A DNA stretch of 64,000 nt from Cloeon dipterum (Eukaryota > Arthropoda > Insecta > Ephemeroptera > Baetidae): positions 29,688,501-29,752,500 of the forward strand of contig NC_088787.1 in the NCBI RefSeq assembly GCF_949628265.1, given 5' to 3'. Made by a program: the position numbers and the translations under genes. Numbering within the stretch: position 1 is the first letter of the stretch; every line of letters starts with the position of its first letter. Positions 9,901 to 21,111 of this stretch are shown in pieces. The notes beneath the pieces were generated by a model that saw nothing but the letters and a program-made list of their open reading frames with translations, was not told where the DNA came from and did not search any database.

Positions 9901-11836
9901 CAGGTGAGAAAAGAGAAAAATGTTATTTTTTCTTCATAAATATTTTTACTCGTTGAAAATAGAAACGTTTCTTCTCATCTGCTCCCGTTAAAAAAGAGCA
10001 CAATGAAGTTTACTGGGTGCCGCTGACCAAGTTGGTTCAAGGCGAGCCTAAGGAACACAGCAACAATATTACCTGGCTTTATAATGAAACTATCACCATG
10101 GCCTCGCCGTCTTCCGATAAATGGATTCTCGTCAATAACGACAAAAATGGTGTGCTCCTTATTCTGATTTCCATTTAAAACAAACTTGAAACCAAATTTC
10201 TGTAGGCTATTACCGCGTCAACTACGACAAAGAGAACTGGAAGAAGCTGTCCGAGTCGATAAATGGTGCTCAAATGGTCAACACCCTCAGTGTCAACAAC
10301 CGGGTTCAGCTGCTGATGGACTCGCTGGCCCTAGCCAGAACTAAGGAATTAGACTATGAAACTGCTTTAGGCACAACTGCCTATCTCAACTATGAGAATG
10401 AGCAGGGACCTTGGAAAGTTGCGCTCCGAGAGCTCTCTCAGCTGGAACGCAAGATTTCTACCAGTAACAAATTAAAAGTGTTGTTCAAGGAAAGAATGAA
10501 ACAATACTGGTTGCATTATGTTTGAAAAAATTATCTTTGCAGAAATACTTGATGGACAAAATTGACCACCTTTACAAACACTTTAGAGGATTTGATTTGT
10601 CGTTGAAAAATGACAGTCTCGCTCTTCGCTTACAGAGAACAGAAACACTTAACTGGCTGTGTTCAAACGGGCACGAAGCTTGCAACAAAGATGGACACGC
10701 TCTTTTCAACGAAATGAGAACAAATAAAAAGAGGTAAAAGAGTTAGTAATAAAATTATTTCTAAAGTGAAATTAATTAAAAAATAATTAAAAGTTTAAAA
10801 AAAAAGATAGTTGGGGCAGATTTAGATGATGCTTAAGCAAAAAAATATATGAATTGCCTATTCAGCACTTATTCATTTAATTTTTGTAGATTTACTTCAG
10901 CTGAATCTCTGTTTTTTGGTCGCCGATAGTTTAGTGCGTTTGATTTGAGCTCAAATTTCCTGTTTTTCCATTAATTGATCGCTTTTAGGTTTTGAAAGTA
11001 TACTTACTGTAATATTTATGATTTTTTAGAAAACCTTATGACATTATTCATCCGGATGTAAGGCAAACTGTGTATGAATCCGGTGTCCGAATGGGTGGTG
11101 AAGAAGAATTCAACTTTTTAGTTGAAAAATACCAAAATGAAAAAGAAAAGTTGGAACTCCGGTACATCCTTTATGGTTTGGCAGCTACGAATAATAAGGA
11201 ATATCAAATCAGGTTATATTTTCAGTAACTATTCAATGCATGTATTCCATAACTCCATCCTATTCAGGCTTTTGAACGAGTCAACGACGTTGAATTCAGT
11301 AACTTTCATGAATAAACATGCTTCCCTTTTATTCCAAACGGTGCAGAACAACCCTAACGGCACAGAGACGGCGTTTGACTTTCTCATCAACAATTATTTC
11401 AAAGCAAAAGCCGCGTGAGTATTATTTTAACTTAAAGCCACTTTATTTTTCACATGAACGCAAAATTTTTTCATTACAGATGGCATAGCAGCGGCAAAGA
11501 GTTTAGCCTTATATCCAAGAACTTGCACACTGAGGAGCACATGCAAAAGGTTTATCTCTGAATAATATCACCTAGCTAAATATTAAATATTTTTTCTTTT
11601 AGCTTAAAAACTTCCTGGAAAGGAATTCTAAAGTATTAACTGAAGAAGAACGGAAGCATTTGAATAAAGCTATATCTACATTAGAAGCAAACATTCAGTG
11701 GAACAAAGAAAACACTGAGACCATTTTGAATTTCTTATCTCCTAAACCGCCGAGCGGTGACGACAGCAGTGGAACTCTGGTACTTGTGTCAAACACTATT
11801 CTAGTCATCGCATTCCTTTTGCCTAAGCTATTGTAA
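6913..11836 (+). CDS. APN2: aminopeptidase N-like (M1 family, GPI-type) with an odd splice donor
   Basis: Exons: 6913-6915 (ATG only), 7883-8001, 8140-8544, 8597-8755, 8810-9121, 9177-9360, 9423-9664, 9723-9903, 9963-10149, 10206-10489, 10543-10733, 11030-11212, 11268-11414, 11480-11549, 11603-11836; 966 residues. Exon 2 has no usable Met, and its first codons form the signal peptide, so the start comes from the one-codon exon as in APN3 and APN4. GAMEN is at residues 322-326, HEIAH at 358-362 and Glu at 381. A C-terminal hydrophobic run ending in PKLL fits GPI anchoring. The intron after 10489 begins GAAAGA instead of GT. A GT donor at 10478 would also keep frame but would drop four residues (VLFK). 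Positions 9723-10312 are nearly identical to APN3. Catalytic parts are intact, so I call it a gene rather than a pseudogene. Confidence 0.85.
6916..7882 (+). other. APN2 intron 1
   Basis: A 967-base AT-rich intron (GTAAGA to TTTCAG) between the start codon and the signal-peptide exon. I saw no coding signal or repeat in it. Confidence 0.6.
9723..10312 (+). repeat. APN2 copy of a near-identical tract shared with APN3
   Basis: Covers exon 8, intron 8, exon 9, intron 9 and the start of exon 10. Against 18019-18607, exon 9 and the following intron are identical, and I count about four base substitutions elsewhere plus a small length change in intron 8. Upstream exon 7 is only about half identical at protein level between the two genes, so the boundaries are sharp. 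Confidence 0.9.
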
Positions 11837-11884
11837 GCAAATGCATGAAATTTAATACAAAATAATGTATTAACTCTGTCACTG

Positions 11885-11890
11885 AATAAA
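11885..11890 (+). terminator. Polyadenylation signal of APN2
   Basis: AATAAA 48 bases after the stop codon. Confidence 0.6.
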
Positions 11891-12139
11891 AAATATTAAA
11901 CAAATAATTTTTGGAATGTTTGCATTTTGACGCTTAAATCCCTGACCTCAGGCTTGCAGTAGAATATTATTTATCAATTTACTCGCTCTTCAAAGAGCCT
12001 GGTAATGAAAAATATTAAAGTGTGCATTATGTAAATCTGCAGAGAGGCTGTTGAATTAGAAACGTAGAAATATAATATAGCTGCATTTACGATGTAAGTT
12101 TCCATGCTAAAACCATACATTGCGGGAAAGTGGCACACA

Positions 12140-12246
12140 TTCAGTGTGTAAAGAAAATGTGGGGACATGCATCCCGCACAGAATGACTGCTATGCGGCAC
12201 AGCTTTTTTCCCACTGCAAGGCGCATGCGATGTGTGAGACGAGAAA
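12140..12246 (-). repeat. Short dispersed repeat, copy 2 (inverted)
   Basis: Read on the minus strand from 12246 it matches 5219 onward with seven differences in 78 bases, then weaker similarity. It lies 300-410 bases after the APN2 stop. Confidence 0.7.
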
Positions 12247-12950
12247 AAAATATTATTGCCTTGTCGCGTTCTCTCGTAAATTTAGTTTGAAATTTTATTA
12301 TTCCAACGAATTGCTGCAATGAATTACAGTAACATGCTTTCAAAAAATTTGCTATTCAAAAAAGTGCCTCGCTGACAAACAATTTTTTGTAAATTTCGTG
12401 TCCCGAGCAAATACAATAACTTTGGTCTTTAAAACATAAAATAAGGTCCATGCCAGAAGAAAACCCTAACTTTGGATGCGATTATATCTTCATTTTATTT
12501 TTTTAAAAACCTTTGCTCATCACATCCTGTGGGTTACGAGCTCACATGTGTGTTAAAGTAAATTCTGCAGAGTGGTATGGTTTATTAAAAATTGATTTTG
12601 GTTTTTTACCAGTCAACGATTATCGCAAAATTTAGTCAGATAAGAATAAGATATGTAAGCCAGAACCAGCCAGAAAATGATAGAATTTATTTAAGTTGCA
12701 AGAAATAACATAGGATTTGAATTTTTGTACAGTGGTAGTTAGGTGAAGAGTCGACAACTTACGTTTGTTGTGAATAGCATAATTATAATTCTGAATATAC
12801 TCATTCTAAACACACTGAGAAAAAAGTGTGAGCTACCTCCAAATTAAACTCTTCCCAGATCATCCGTCAGCACTGCTTTAAAACTTTTCAATCTAGCAAT
12901 AGCTCCGAACGCGAGCTACGGAATAGAGGCGATTTGGCCATTTTTAAATC

Positions 12951-13340
12951 TCAATAAAGGCTTAAATAAATTAGAATATCCTCTAAACCTAGATTCCTAA
13001 AAAGAGCTCTTTCCATATCTAAATTAATGAAATCCAGGCTGAAATACAAATTAGCAGACGCTGAATTCTTTGTAAGAGAATTGCTAACAAGATTTTCAAT
13101 GCCGGAGACTGATTCAATTAAATGGTTCATGGCTAACAGGACTTTAAGGTCTCCGAGATCGACACCCCTGCCATGGTCAACCAAAATTGGAAGGGAGCCA
13201 TTTTTATTAACAGACACATGTTCACGAGACACGCTTGTCACGGTTTTCACTAACTGATTTGTAAATATTCGATCTATCACTCCAGCGCGAGTGTGGACTG
13301 TGAGTGCAAATTCTGTGATAAACCAATTAACTTCAACCAT
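12951..13340 (-). other. Unrecognised minus-strand open frame, 129 codons
   Basis: The frame stays open for about 390 bases in AT-rich intergenic DNA and starts with an ATG at 13340. The phrase RAGVIDRIFTN followed later by a DHG looks a little like the linker after the endonuclease domain of LINE-type elements, but the match is weak and no reverse transcriptase motif follows. It could equally be chance or an unknown gene. I assign no function. Confidence 0.2.
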
Positions 13341-14138
13341 TTCCTCGAATGTGATAAGAACAATCTGGCACTGTGCCGTGCCGCCAAAGCAAAAACTTCT
13401 GTGATTTAATTATTATGTATATATCTAATAAAGATTTTTATTCATAATTCTAAATATACAAAATAATGACCTGGTACAGAGTGTCCCATAAATGTTTCCT
13501 ATAAGTTCTGGATGCTTTTCAACTTTTTAGTTACATTTGGTGGCTTTTAAACTCATCTAAAAAATTATTATATTACTTTCAATATGGGTCCGTGCCAGTT
13601 GCAGTCCCAGTCGGAATCTAGACGACAAGGAGAAAGGCAGAAACAGAGCTTAAGTATGTTTTAAAGAAATATAAGAAGATAAAAGAGAACATGCAGTATC
13701 GCTGTAAGGATTAAGTATTCATCATAGCACAAAGGTCGAATTTAATATTTTTTCCGCTAATTTTTTAGCTTCCGGCCAGAATGAATTAGCTAAATCAGAT
13801 AGCACTGACGCGAGTTTAGGTTCAACTTTGTTCATTGTTAAAGGCGAGCAGATATACTCTACTCTAAGAATATCTTAGTTGAACGCACAGCATAATTAAA
13901 AACTCTTTACGATATTATCCGAATAGTGTGCTACCAACAACTTCGCCTTGCTGAACTCATTTTAATTCCATAATATTGTCAGTGGAATATTCAATAACAG
14001 AATATATTAGACAATTATTATTTGATATTTTAAGTTAAAAAAATGTCAGATAATGTTTATGATGAAGCTCTTAAAATCAAATTTTAATTTCAACGAAATT
14101 ATATTAGCATAATTTTATTTCACGGAAATCTTAACCAT

Positions 14139-14298
14139 TTACAAATTGCCTGACAACATTCAGCCCATCCGTTGTGTCATCAAACTGAATCCCTACATAG
14201 CAGAAGCACCGCATCCTATAACATTTCATTATGAAGGAGATACAGTATCACCATAAATGTGCTAAAAGCCATACAGACATGATCAGATTCAAAAGTTA
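14139..14298 (+). pseudogene. Decayed copy of APN3 exon 3 start
   Basis: Closely parallels 16449-16600 in APN3 exon 3, including the segments coding KLPDNIQPI and APHP, but the frame is broken by small losses. No other exons of this copy are seen nearby. It lies about 330 bases upstream of the start-codon exon of APN3, so it looks like a recent partial tandem duplication of APN3. It is a host gene remnant. Confidence 0.85.
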
Positions 14299-14511
14299 CA
14301 AAATTATTTGTTACAATTTCCAATCTCAAATTTTTAAATTATTACATTTTGTTATATCAGGGACAATATTATCTCGCTCTGTATAAAAAATGAGTTATTT
14401 TTTATTTCCGTTTCATGAAAATATCATTAGGAATAATTAAGAGTAATTAGGAGTGGGAAACTTAACGAAATCAAAACAGTTTAAAGCGACACCTGTCAAG
14501 AAACGAGCGTA

Positions 14512-14517
14512 TATAAA
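14512..14517 (+). promoter_or_regulatory. TATA box of APN3
   Basis: TATAAA in the context GTATATAAATTT. An initiator-like TTACTCAAG follows about 40 bases downstream, and the start-codon exon at 14630 lies about 115 bases away, which gives a sensible short 5' UTR. Confidence 0.6.
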
Positions 14518-14629
14518 TTTGGTGGTTTTATAATAGAGTGTTACTCAAGCTTGAAATAAGGAAAAGGTATAGTGCAAGCTGCGACGACTGCTGTAGCAGT
14601 TTTTAAAAGACTGGAGAGCCCGCAGTAAA

Positions 14630-17600
14630 ATGGTGAGTACTTTTAATGTGAAACCAATTGATTTTCCTATAAAGTAACGAATAAAACCTGAAAGATTCTT
14701 TATATTCATTATGAATATAAAGAATCTTTCAAGTTTTATACGTTACGTTGTGAACCATTCAACCAGAGGACTTTCTACTATTAAAACGTATATAATGTAT
14801 TTTATCAAAATTTTACAAACTTAATGCACATATTTCATTTTATGCGAGATTATTAATTATTGGAGAAATTGCGGGTACACTTATGCCTTACATTTTAGCG
14901 TTTCACATATTATATGTCTGATTGAATTCTTTTTAATTAACAAACAGTAAGTTTCAATAAGCCTTATAAATGAAAAAACTCGGCTTAAATTTATAAATAA
15001 GCGGCCATCGATTTTATCAGACGAGCGATCAATGAAAGCATCAGGCCGTTTCCATCCCTAATAATTCCTTTAAAAATAGCTATTACGTACATGAATGTAC
15101 TTTGACAAATTGTGAGAATAAACAGCTAATAATATATAATGAATGTGCATATTATCACAGCTGAAGATTGCTTCATTTATAATATCGTTGGCATAGCGGG
15201 ATTAAAAATTATGAAGAGTAAAACATACTTCATCAGACAAATTTGTTTCCGAGAGTTACAAAGTTCTAAGTTATCCCGAGCGTTTATTTTCTAAATTTGA
15301 TTTGAGCAGGGTCCGAGTGGAATTTAAGTGGCCAAGAGATTAGTCAAACAATGCATTAGATACAAATAATGTTTAAATTAGCTTTGAATGTTTGAATTAC
15401 TTCTTGGAATGCTCATTAATGATATTTTTGTATTTCGTTTGAAAATAGGGAATCATTTTGTCGGCAATAATTTAACACTAGGAACACTCTATCCTAAAAA
15501 TTCCACCTTTTCTAATCATTTAATGAGGGAAAGCTGGTCACTAGAGATGAGTTTGAGCTGCAGGCGTTGATATCCACTTCTACGATGCGTTCCACTGGTC
15601 TACCAAATCTGTGGTTGCGCATTGAAATGAAATTCACGGATTTGAAGAGATATGAATAACTTTTTCACGTGTTTATCTAATTAAAAAAGTTTAGATATCA
15701 AAGTGCGGAATCGTCCGCATCAAATCTTGTATTCGTTTAATTTTTACAACAATTGCTAACCATAAGCGTAGCCAGCAAATAAAAAATAGCCTACTCAAAA
15801 TTGTGCACTTAGTGAAAGAGGTGAAAATGTTATCTTTTTTGAAACGCGAGCTATTCTCTGTCCATCAACTGCATTAAACGTATTCAATCAGAAAAAAAAC
15901 ATTTTCATGATCATTTCATTTTTTCTTATGATTTAAATTAAAAATATTTTTGTTCTTTTATTTTCAGTGGTCGACGACAGCAATTTTAATTTTGCTGTGT
16001 GCTCTTGGACGCGCAAGTTGCATATCCCAAGCTGAAAAGCATGAGGAACAACCAAAAATGCAAACGTAAGAGATATCATATTGTAACTCAATATATTGAT
16101 GATAATATGTATTATGAAATCAATACAACATACACGTGATATAATCAAGACTCTTAAAAAAAAACCACAAATTTTAGATTAGACGACCATTCAAATTAAT
16201 TTATTAATTTTAATAGATCTTGGTTAATAATTTGCGATAGAACCATTTAAGTTGTATTGATTATATGTACGTCATCCGTTAAAAACAAGAGCAAGAATAT
16301 ACAAAATTCTGAACAAAAGCTTTTTGAAAGATTCAGTTGATGTTGCTTCACTAAAAAAACTCTATTCCACTCTCCTCATTTATAACGGGCCATATTAATT
16401 TAGTTACACTCGTTTTATTTATATATTTCGCAGTGCCGTTCTCGCTTATTATAAATTGCCTGACAACATTCAGCCCATCCATTATGGCATCAAATTGATT
16501 CCTTACATGGATGAAGCACCGCATCCTAAAGCCTTTACATATGAAGGAGACATAAGTATCACCATAAAGGTACTCAAAGCCACAGACATGATCAGAATGC
16601 ATGCTCACAACTTGACTATCTACGTCAATACCGTGTCTGTGACCAACGAGAGATCAGGCGAAAAACAAAATATCACTTCGGTTGAACAAACAAAACCCGA
16701 CGACGATCGGCAATTTTTGGACATTTTCCTTGAAAACGAGCTTGAAGAGAATACCTACATAATCAAGATTCACTTTGAAGGGATGTTAAATAGCGATCTA
16801 GCAGGATTCTATCGTAGTGGCTACATGGAAAACAATAAACAGAAGTAAATCATGGACGATAATTTGTGTATAGAAATCAAAAATCATAATAAATATATTT
16901 TAGATGGATGCTCGTAACTCAGTTCGAAGCAACTGCAGCGAGAAGGGCATTTCCTTGCTTTGACGAGCCAGCATTGAAGGCAACATTTGATGTAAGCATC
17001 GCTCGGAGGAAGGGTTGGACCGTCTTGTCTAACATGCCGCAAAACGATCAACTGAGAAAGTAAGTTGTTGCAAAAGTTTTAAGTAACTGAAAATTATCAA
17101 TGTTGCACAAAAGGCCATTACCAAGACAGAAAGGATATACTTGGGTTCACTTCAAGCAAAGTTTGAAAATGTCATCGTATCTCGTTGCTTTTGCAGTTTC
17201 GCAATTCAAAAGCATTACAAGCCCAATCGACGCTAGGTTTAAAGTCTGGGCTAGGCCAGAACTAATTCACACTGGAAAGTACGCAGCAGAGGTTGCACCA
17301 AAAGTGGTGCAATGCATGGAGAATCGTACTCAGCACAAGTACGATCTACCCAAATCAGACCATATCGCCGTTCAGGACTTTGAGTACGGAGCAATGGAGA
17401 ACTGGGGACTGGTCACCTACAGGTCTGGAAATGCACTGCTTTAACTGCTCCTTCAAAATATTTGAATATATATTTTTTTAAAGAGAATCAATGCTTCTCT
17501 ACAATGAAGAAAATTCAACAACCTACAGCAAGCAGGCCACCGCGTCTGTAATTGCACACGAGTTGGCCCATCAGTGGTTTGGAAACTTGGTGTCGCCCAA

Positions 17601-20060
17601 GTGGTGGAGCAACTTATGGTTGAACGAAGGATTTGCCACTTTCCTCGCCAATTACATAGGATCGTGTGTAAGAGAAGTGACAGCTATTTCAAAGGAACAA
17701 TAAATTTTAATTTATTTTAAAGGTGGAACCTAAAATGGCTTTCATGGAGCAGTTCTTAACTGCTCCACTGGCACGAGCACTTCGAACAGACGCTCTCGAA
17801 GATTCTCATCCTCTAGTAGTGCCAGTTGCTAGTCCATCCGAAATCAAAGCCATTTTTGATGGCATTTCATACAGCAAAGGTGGTAGTGTTATCCGAATGA
17901 TGCTCAGCATTTTGGGAGAAGAAAACTTCTGGAAAGGATTGAGAGCATATATTGAAAAAATGTTTGTTCATAATCTAAAAAAATGCAATTAATACAGTTA
18001 TTGTTTAAATATTTTTAGGAAGTTTAGCAACGCTGATCAGAATGATTTGTGGCGAGGATTAAGCACAGCCGTTCCCAATGGACTGCTCCCGAACAACGTT
18101 GAATTTAAGGACATTATGGACACCTGGGCTCTGCAGGCTGGCTACCCCGTCGTCACCGTCACAAGAGACTATGATAAAAACACAGTTAACTTCACGCAGG
18201 TGAGAAAAGAGAAGTGTTATTTTTTTCTTCATAAATATTTTTACTCGTTGAAAATAGAAACGTTTCTTCTCATCTGCTCCCGTTAAAAAAGAGCACAATG
18301 AAGTTTACTGGGTGCCGCTGACCAAGTTGGTTCAAGGCGAGCCTAAGGAACACAGCAACAATATTACCTGGCTTTATAATGAAACTATCACCATGGCCTC
18401 GCCGTCTTCCGATAAATGGATTCTCGTCAATAACGACAAAAATGGTGTGCTCCTTATTCTGATTTCCATTTAAAACAAACTTGAAACCAAATTTCTGTAG
18501 GCTATTACCGCGTCAACTACGACAAAGAGAACTGGAAGAAGCTGTCCGAGTCGATAAATGGTGCTCAACTGGTCAACACCCTCAGTGTCAACAACCGGGT
18601 TCAGCTGTTGATGGATTCGTTCGCGTTGGCCAAAGCTAAAGAGTTGGACTACGAACTCGCTCTCTTCATGACCAAGTACCTAAACTACGAAACGGAGCTC
18701 ACACCCTGGAATGCCGTTCTTGACGAATTTAATTATATTTACGACAGAATGTTTGGTGATGAGTCATTCATGACAATGTTTGAGGCAAGTTTAGGCATTT
18801 CAGATAATCACGTTAAGTGCACAAATATTTAAATTTATGAATTTTTCGACAGAATTACTTGAAGAGCAAAATGAGTCATCTTTACGAGCACGTCAATGGA
18901 TTTGGTGCGTCGGAGAGTGATGAACATCCACTTAGATTGCTGAGAATTAGGGTTGTTGCATGGCTGTGCGAAATGGGTTATGAAGCATGCAACAAAGATG
19001 CTTCTGCGCTGTTTAACCAATGGAAAACCAACAACGCGAAGTAAGTTAGAAATCAATTAACTTTAATTTGCTATACCCGTGTGATATTCAAATTTCTCGA
19101 AAAAAGCTGAAATGTTTCAAGTTATATTAAGCGTGGAAATTTTTTCACAGAATTCATCCAGACCTTAAACGCACTGTTTTTAAAACTGGAATGCGGATGG
19201 GTGGTGAGGACGAGTACAACCTCTTGTACAAAAAGTACAAAGAGTCTACTGATGCGTCAAAATACACGTATTTAATTGCGATGGCCGCCTCAAAAGACAA
19301 AGATATTCTCAGCAGGTTTGATCTACCAAAGCTCTCTCAGGTCTTTTATGAACAAAACTCACTTTCAGGATGTTGCGAGACTCTATTGCTGAACCATCTC
19401 CCTTCAAAACTGAGGATGCCCTAAAGATTCTTAAAATGGTGCGGGCTAACCCTGTGGGAACTGACCTAGCGCTTGACTTTGTAATCACGAACTATTTCAA
19501 TGCAACGAAACAGTGAGTTTAATCTGTTTTATTTTATTCTTGACCATTTTTCTTGTAAAATCATCAAACTTTTAGCTATTCAAAATTTATTATTTTCAAT
19601 GTAGATATCGCTATAATGTGTATACCAGTAATACCTAGACTAAAAGATTTCTTATTTAGGTGGGGAAATGGAGGTTATGCTTTCCGCAACCTTGTCGGCT
19701 CCCTTAACACTGATGATCAGAAGCAAAAGGTATAGCAATATGATCTAATTTAGAGTCTAGGAAATTGATCTTTATTTTTGTTTTTAGATCACTAACTTCC
19801 TGCAGTCACACAATGCTACTCTAACTGATTTTGCCAGAGCCAATATAAAGTACACCGTGACCACTTTGGAGAAAAACATGCAATGGAATAGCGAATTCAA
19901 AGAAGCATTTGCGAAGTTCTTGGGGTCACACGATAGTGGTGATAGTACCAACGGTTTACTTATTGCGTTGTTCGCAATTATTGTTTTGATCGCATTGGCT
20001 TTTGTGTTGAAAAAATTTTTCTTGAATAAGCAGAACAATGGGATTATAACAAAACCCTGA
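14630..20060 (+). CDS. APN3: aminopeptidase N-like (M1 family) with a transmembrane C-terminus
   Basis: Exons: 14630-14632 (ATG only), 15968-16065, 16434-16844, 16904-17059, 17114-17422, 17484-17667, 17723-17961, 18019-18199, 18258-18444, 18501-18784, 18853-19040, 19151-19315, 19369-19512, 19660-19729, 19788-20060; 963 residues. A signal peptide follows the one-codon exon. GAMEN is at residues 315-319, HELAH at 351-355 and Glu at 374. The intron after 18784 is GC-AG with a perfect GCAAGT donor. Unlike its paralogues, the hydrophobic C-terminal segment is followed by KKFF and about a dozen mostly polar residues before the stop, which suggests a true membrane span with a cytoplasmic tail rather than a GPI signal. 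Exons 8 to 10 contain the tract shared with APN2. Confidence 0.92.
14633..15967 (+). other. APN3 intron 1
   Basis: A 1,335-base intron (GTGAGT to TTTCAG) separating the start codon from the signal-peptide exon. Apart from the hairpin at 14674-14746 I saw nothing distinctive. Confidence 0.6.
14674..14746. repeat. 73-base near-perfect hairpin in APN3 intron 1
   Basis: Arms 14674-14709 and 14711-14746 pair over 36 bases with two mismatches around a single central base at 14710. Outer ends are GTAACG/CGTTAC. It begins 42 bases after the start-codon exon. It could be a tiny foldback element or a structured RNA in the intron; a conventional microRNA precursor would have a larger loop. Confidence 0.8.
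18019..18607 (+). repeat. APN3 copy of the tract shared with APN2
   Basis: Partner of 9723-10312, covering APN3 exons 8-9, their introns and the start of exon 10. It ends where the two genes begin to differ at about one base in five to ten. APN4 is clearly different here. Confidence 0.9.
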
Positions 20061-20259
20061 TTTCTAATCTGTTCCAACCAATGTTTTCATCTAGAGGCTT
20101 GCGACAAATGTAAATGTACATATTGTAATTAGACATTATCTAGCATGTATTACCTATTAGACTGTGACAAAAAATTTACGAATCTTTCCATGGCCACCGC
20201 CTATATAAAGTTGTAATTTTTTCCATGCTTATATGTATAGTAGTACGCCATTGACGTTT

Positions 20260-20265
20260 AATAAA
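20260..20265 (+). terminator. Polyadenylation signal of APN3
   Basis: AATAAA repeated as AATAAATAAAT about 200 bases after the stop. Confidence 0.55.
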
Positions 20266-20285
20266 TAAATTAATCAATCAATAAA

Positions 20286-21111
20286 TCCTGGTTTGCTATT
20301 TTCTGAAGTATTTTAAAAACATTAATGGGACATTTTGCGCCATATTACTTGAATTCATTTTGGAGATATTTATTGCTAACTGTAATAAATATTATCAACT
20401 TTTGGCAGTTAGAATATGTTCAATTAATTGGAAAATTTGTATATATAGAAGAAACCATGAAAAATTCAAATATAACATGTTAAATAGACTTTAGAATCTG
20501 ATGATCTTTTAAACAGAGTTTACGGACCTTGGGAATGAAAAATTGAAATTAAATGTAAATCTTGCAAATATAATGTTTGTTTAATGTGAATAAATACAAA
20601 TAGTCGTTCATAAATAATACAGATCATGGGCAGGTCAGCCAAACTAAGAAGGCAACTTTGTCAAACATAAATGAAATAAAAATGGACCGCAACTGGGGCC
20701 CACATATTACGCTTAATTAAATGCAAATCTTACTTGCGGCGTCAACTTCTTATTGGATTGATCAGGATCAATGTTAATTGAAATTTAGCAGCCAAAATCA
20801 AATTGAACGTTTTCAGCTGTGACTATTCGACACCAGCTCCATGCACACACCAGACTTCTGAGTATTATTAACGCCCTTACAATTGAGAAAAAGATTGTCA
20901 GATCAGCGGCGGTAACTTAAAAAAAGCAGGCCATAGAGGGTGCGAAGTACAAATCTTCGGACATGTGAGCGCATGTCAAAAACGATTCGCGTGATGAGTG
21001 GTCTGAACGCTTGCAATACAGAATTATCAAAATCTAGAGAGCAGACTTCACATTTAGGTGTACCCCTAAAATTATGAGACCAAAGAAGCAAATATCTTTG
21101 AGTAAAAACCG
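20286..21111. other. Intergenic region between convergent APN3 and TMEM121-like genes
   Basis: AT-rich, with no coding signal or repeat recognised. It must hold the 3' UTR of the minus-strand TMEM121-like gene. Confidence 0.5.

Larger units (their letters stand above)
11891..14511. other. APN2-APN3 intergenic region
   Basis: AT-rich, with no intact gene recognised. It holds copy 2 of the dispersed repeat (12140-12246, minus orientation), an unidentified minus-strand open frame (12951-13340) and a decayed APN exon (14139-14298). Confidence 0.6.

Noticed and set aside
6913-11836. APN2 as a pseudogene because of the GA donor
   Set aside because: All other junctions, the zinc site, the signal peptide and the GPI tail are intact, and a frame-keeping alternative donor exists.
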